64,000 nucleotides of DNA from Mermis nigrescens (taxonomy: Eukaryota; Nematoda; Enoplea; Mermithida; Mermithidae): NCBI GenBank assembly GCA_036768485.1, contig JAVLUZ010000154.1, forward strand, positions 24,355,637 through 24,419,636. The letters are read 5' to 3'. The notes beneath the pieces are model-generated. The model worked only from the letters and a program-made list of their open reading frames with translations, had not been told where the DNA came from and ran no database searches. Position numbers and translations under genes: made by a program. This document shows, in pieces, positions 63,564 to 64,000 of this stretch (positions are counted from its first letter, which is position 1; each line of letters opens with the position of its first letter).

Positions 63564-64000
63564 GTAAGTTGCTTTTTAAAGTTTTTATTATGACAGGATT
63601 TTGTTTGTTTTACTCTTTACCGTGTAGGATTTATCGAGCCTGCTTGACTTCTTAGCAAGAGAAACGTTATATATCTATCCTGAAAAGTATGGCAAAATCA
63701 TAGAATTCAAAAGAGATAAAAAATAAATTGCTTTAGCGGCTAAAAAACATCTCAGAAATGCGGGCTTTCATTATTTTGACCTGCTTTTCATATAATTTTT
63801 CATCCTGATGCTTTGAGTGTAGTTATTATCATTATTTTCTAATTATTTTTAATGAAATAAAAAATAATAAATCATTGTATTTAATACTTTTTTTAATTTT
63901 TTTCAAATCAATTTCGCTTTTTGCGTTCGATTTTGTTATCGTAACTCATTTTTAGCGTAGTATTCAATTTTTTAGCGCTCCATGCCGGAATTTTCCGTGA
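63564..64000 (+). other. MMS19 intron 14 or alternative end
   Basis: At 63,626 an acceptor-like ACCGTGTAG opens a 32-codon frame (SSLLDFLARETLYIYPEKYG start) that ends at TAA near 63,724, with AATAAA motifs just after. Its phase does not match exon 14 (phase 1 would hit a stop after six codons), so I do not join it. No gene otherwise. A hairpin-like GCGCTCCATGCC lies near the edge. Confidence 0.4.

Noticed and set aside
63626..63726. Acceptor plus 32-codon frame as the last MMS19 exon
   Set aside because: Exon 14 ends in phase 1 and this frame needs phase 0; the phase-1 reading stops after six codons, and the family is about 300 residues longer.

Overview
This is an AT-rich, repeat-saturated piece of an animal nuclear genome. 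Genes are split by GT-AG introns, coding exons are tiny islands in kilobases of mobile DNA, and long (TA)n and (ATT)n tracts are common. No prokaryotic operon, ribosome binding site or viral genome is present. The protein-coding content and repeat style suggest an arthropod, probably an insect, but I cannot name the species.

Layout. Positions 1-26,150 hold no complete host gene. They are stacked transposable elements: a 0.6 kb fold-back element with a TA duplication (453-1055); a region studded with GTGTAAA motifs (about 1,120-3,430); a 3.8 kb element bounded by the 8-bp duplication GTACCTAT (4600-8422) that contains two opposed arrays of a 180-bp tandem repeat; and several hAT-type elements nested inside each other, many with intact 8-bp target duplications. 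A possible first exon of a type II membrane protein lies at 9661-9823. A hAT transposase remnant (BED finger plus dimerisation domain) lies on the minus strand near 23.1-23.6 kb, and a non-LTR reverse transcriptase tail near 25.5-26.1 kb. An intron-containing hAT-derived gene or relic occupies 27,370-29,132. The stretch 29.1-36.7 kb is repeats.

From about 36,738 to beyond the right edge runs one long gene on the plus strand. I read 14 exons with matching splice phases, encoding about 716 residues of an MMS19 homologue, the HEAT-repeat adaptor of the cytosolic iron-sulfur targeting complex. Its C-terminal part lies outside the window. A small two-exon gene on the opposite strand (50,037-52,252), predicted to encode a secreted protein of 200 residues with a leucine-rich-repeat N-terminal cysteine motif, sits inside the 7.5 kb MMS19 intron. 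The same intron holds a 2.1 kb element that has been invaded by a second copy of itself in the opposite orientation.

The most unusual theme is a set of elements that share hAT-like termini (TAGTG/TAGGG/CAGTG...) and 8-bp duplications. Each carries its own array of short repeats just inside the ends: GATAAA, GAATCGG, CTGGAT, CCGGGC, CCCCGG, a GTACATGTAC palindrome, or a GGTGGGTC unit. Several otherwise different families also share one hairpin, CGGCGCTTCGCGCCG or close variants.
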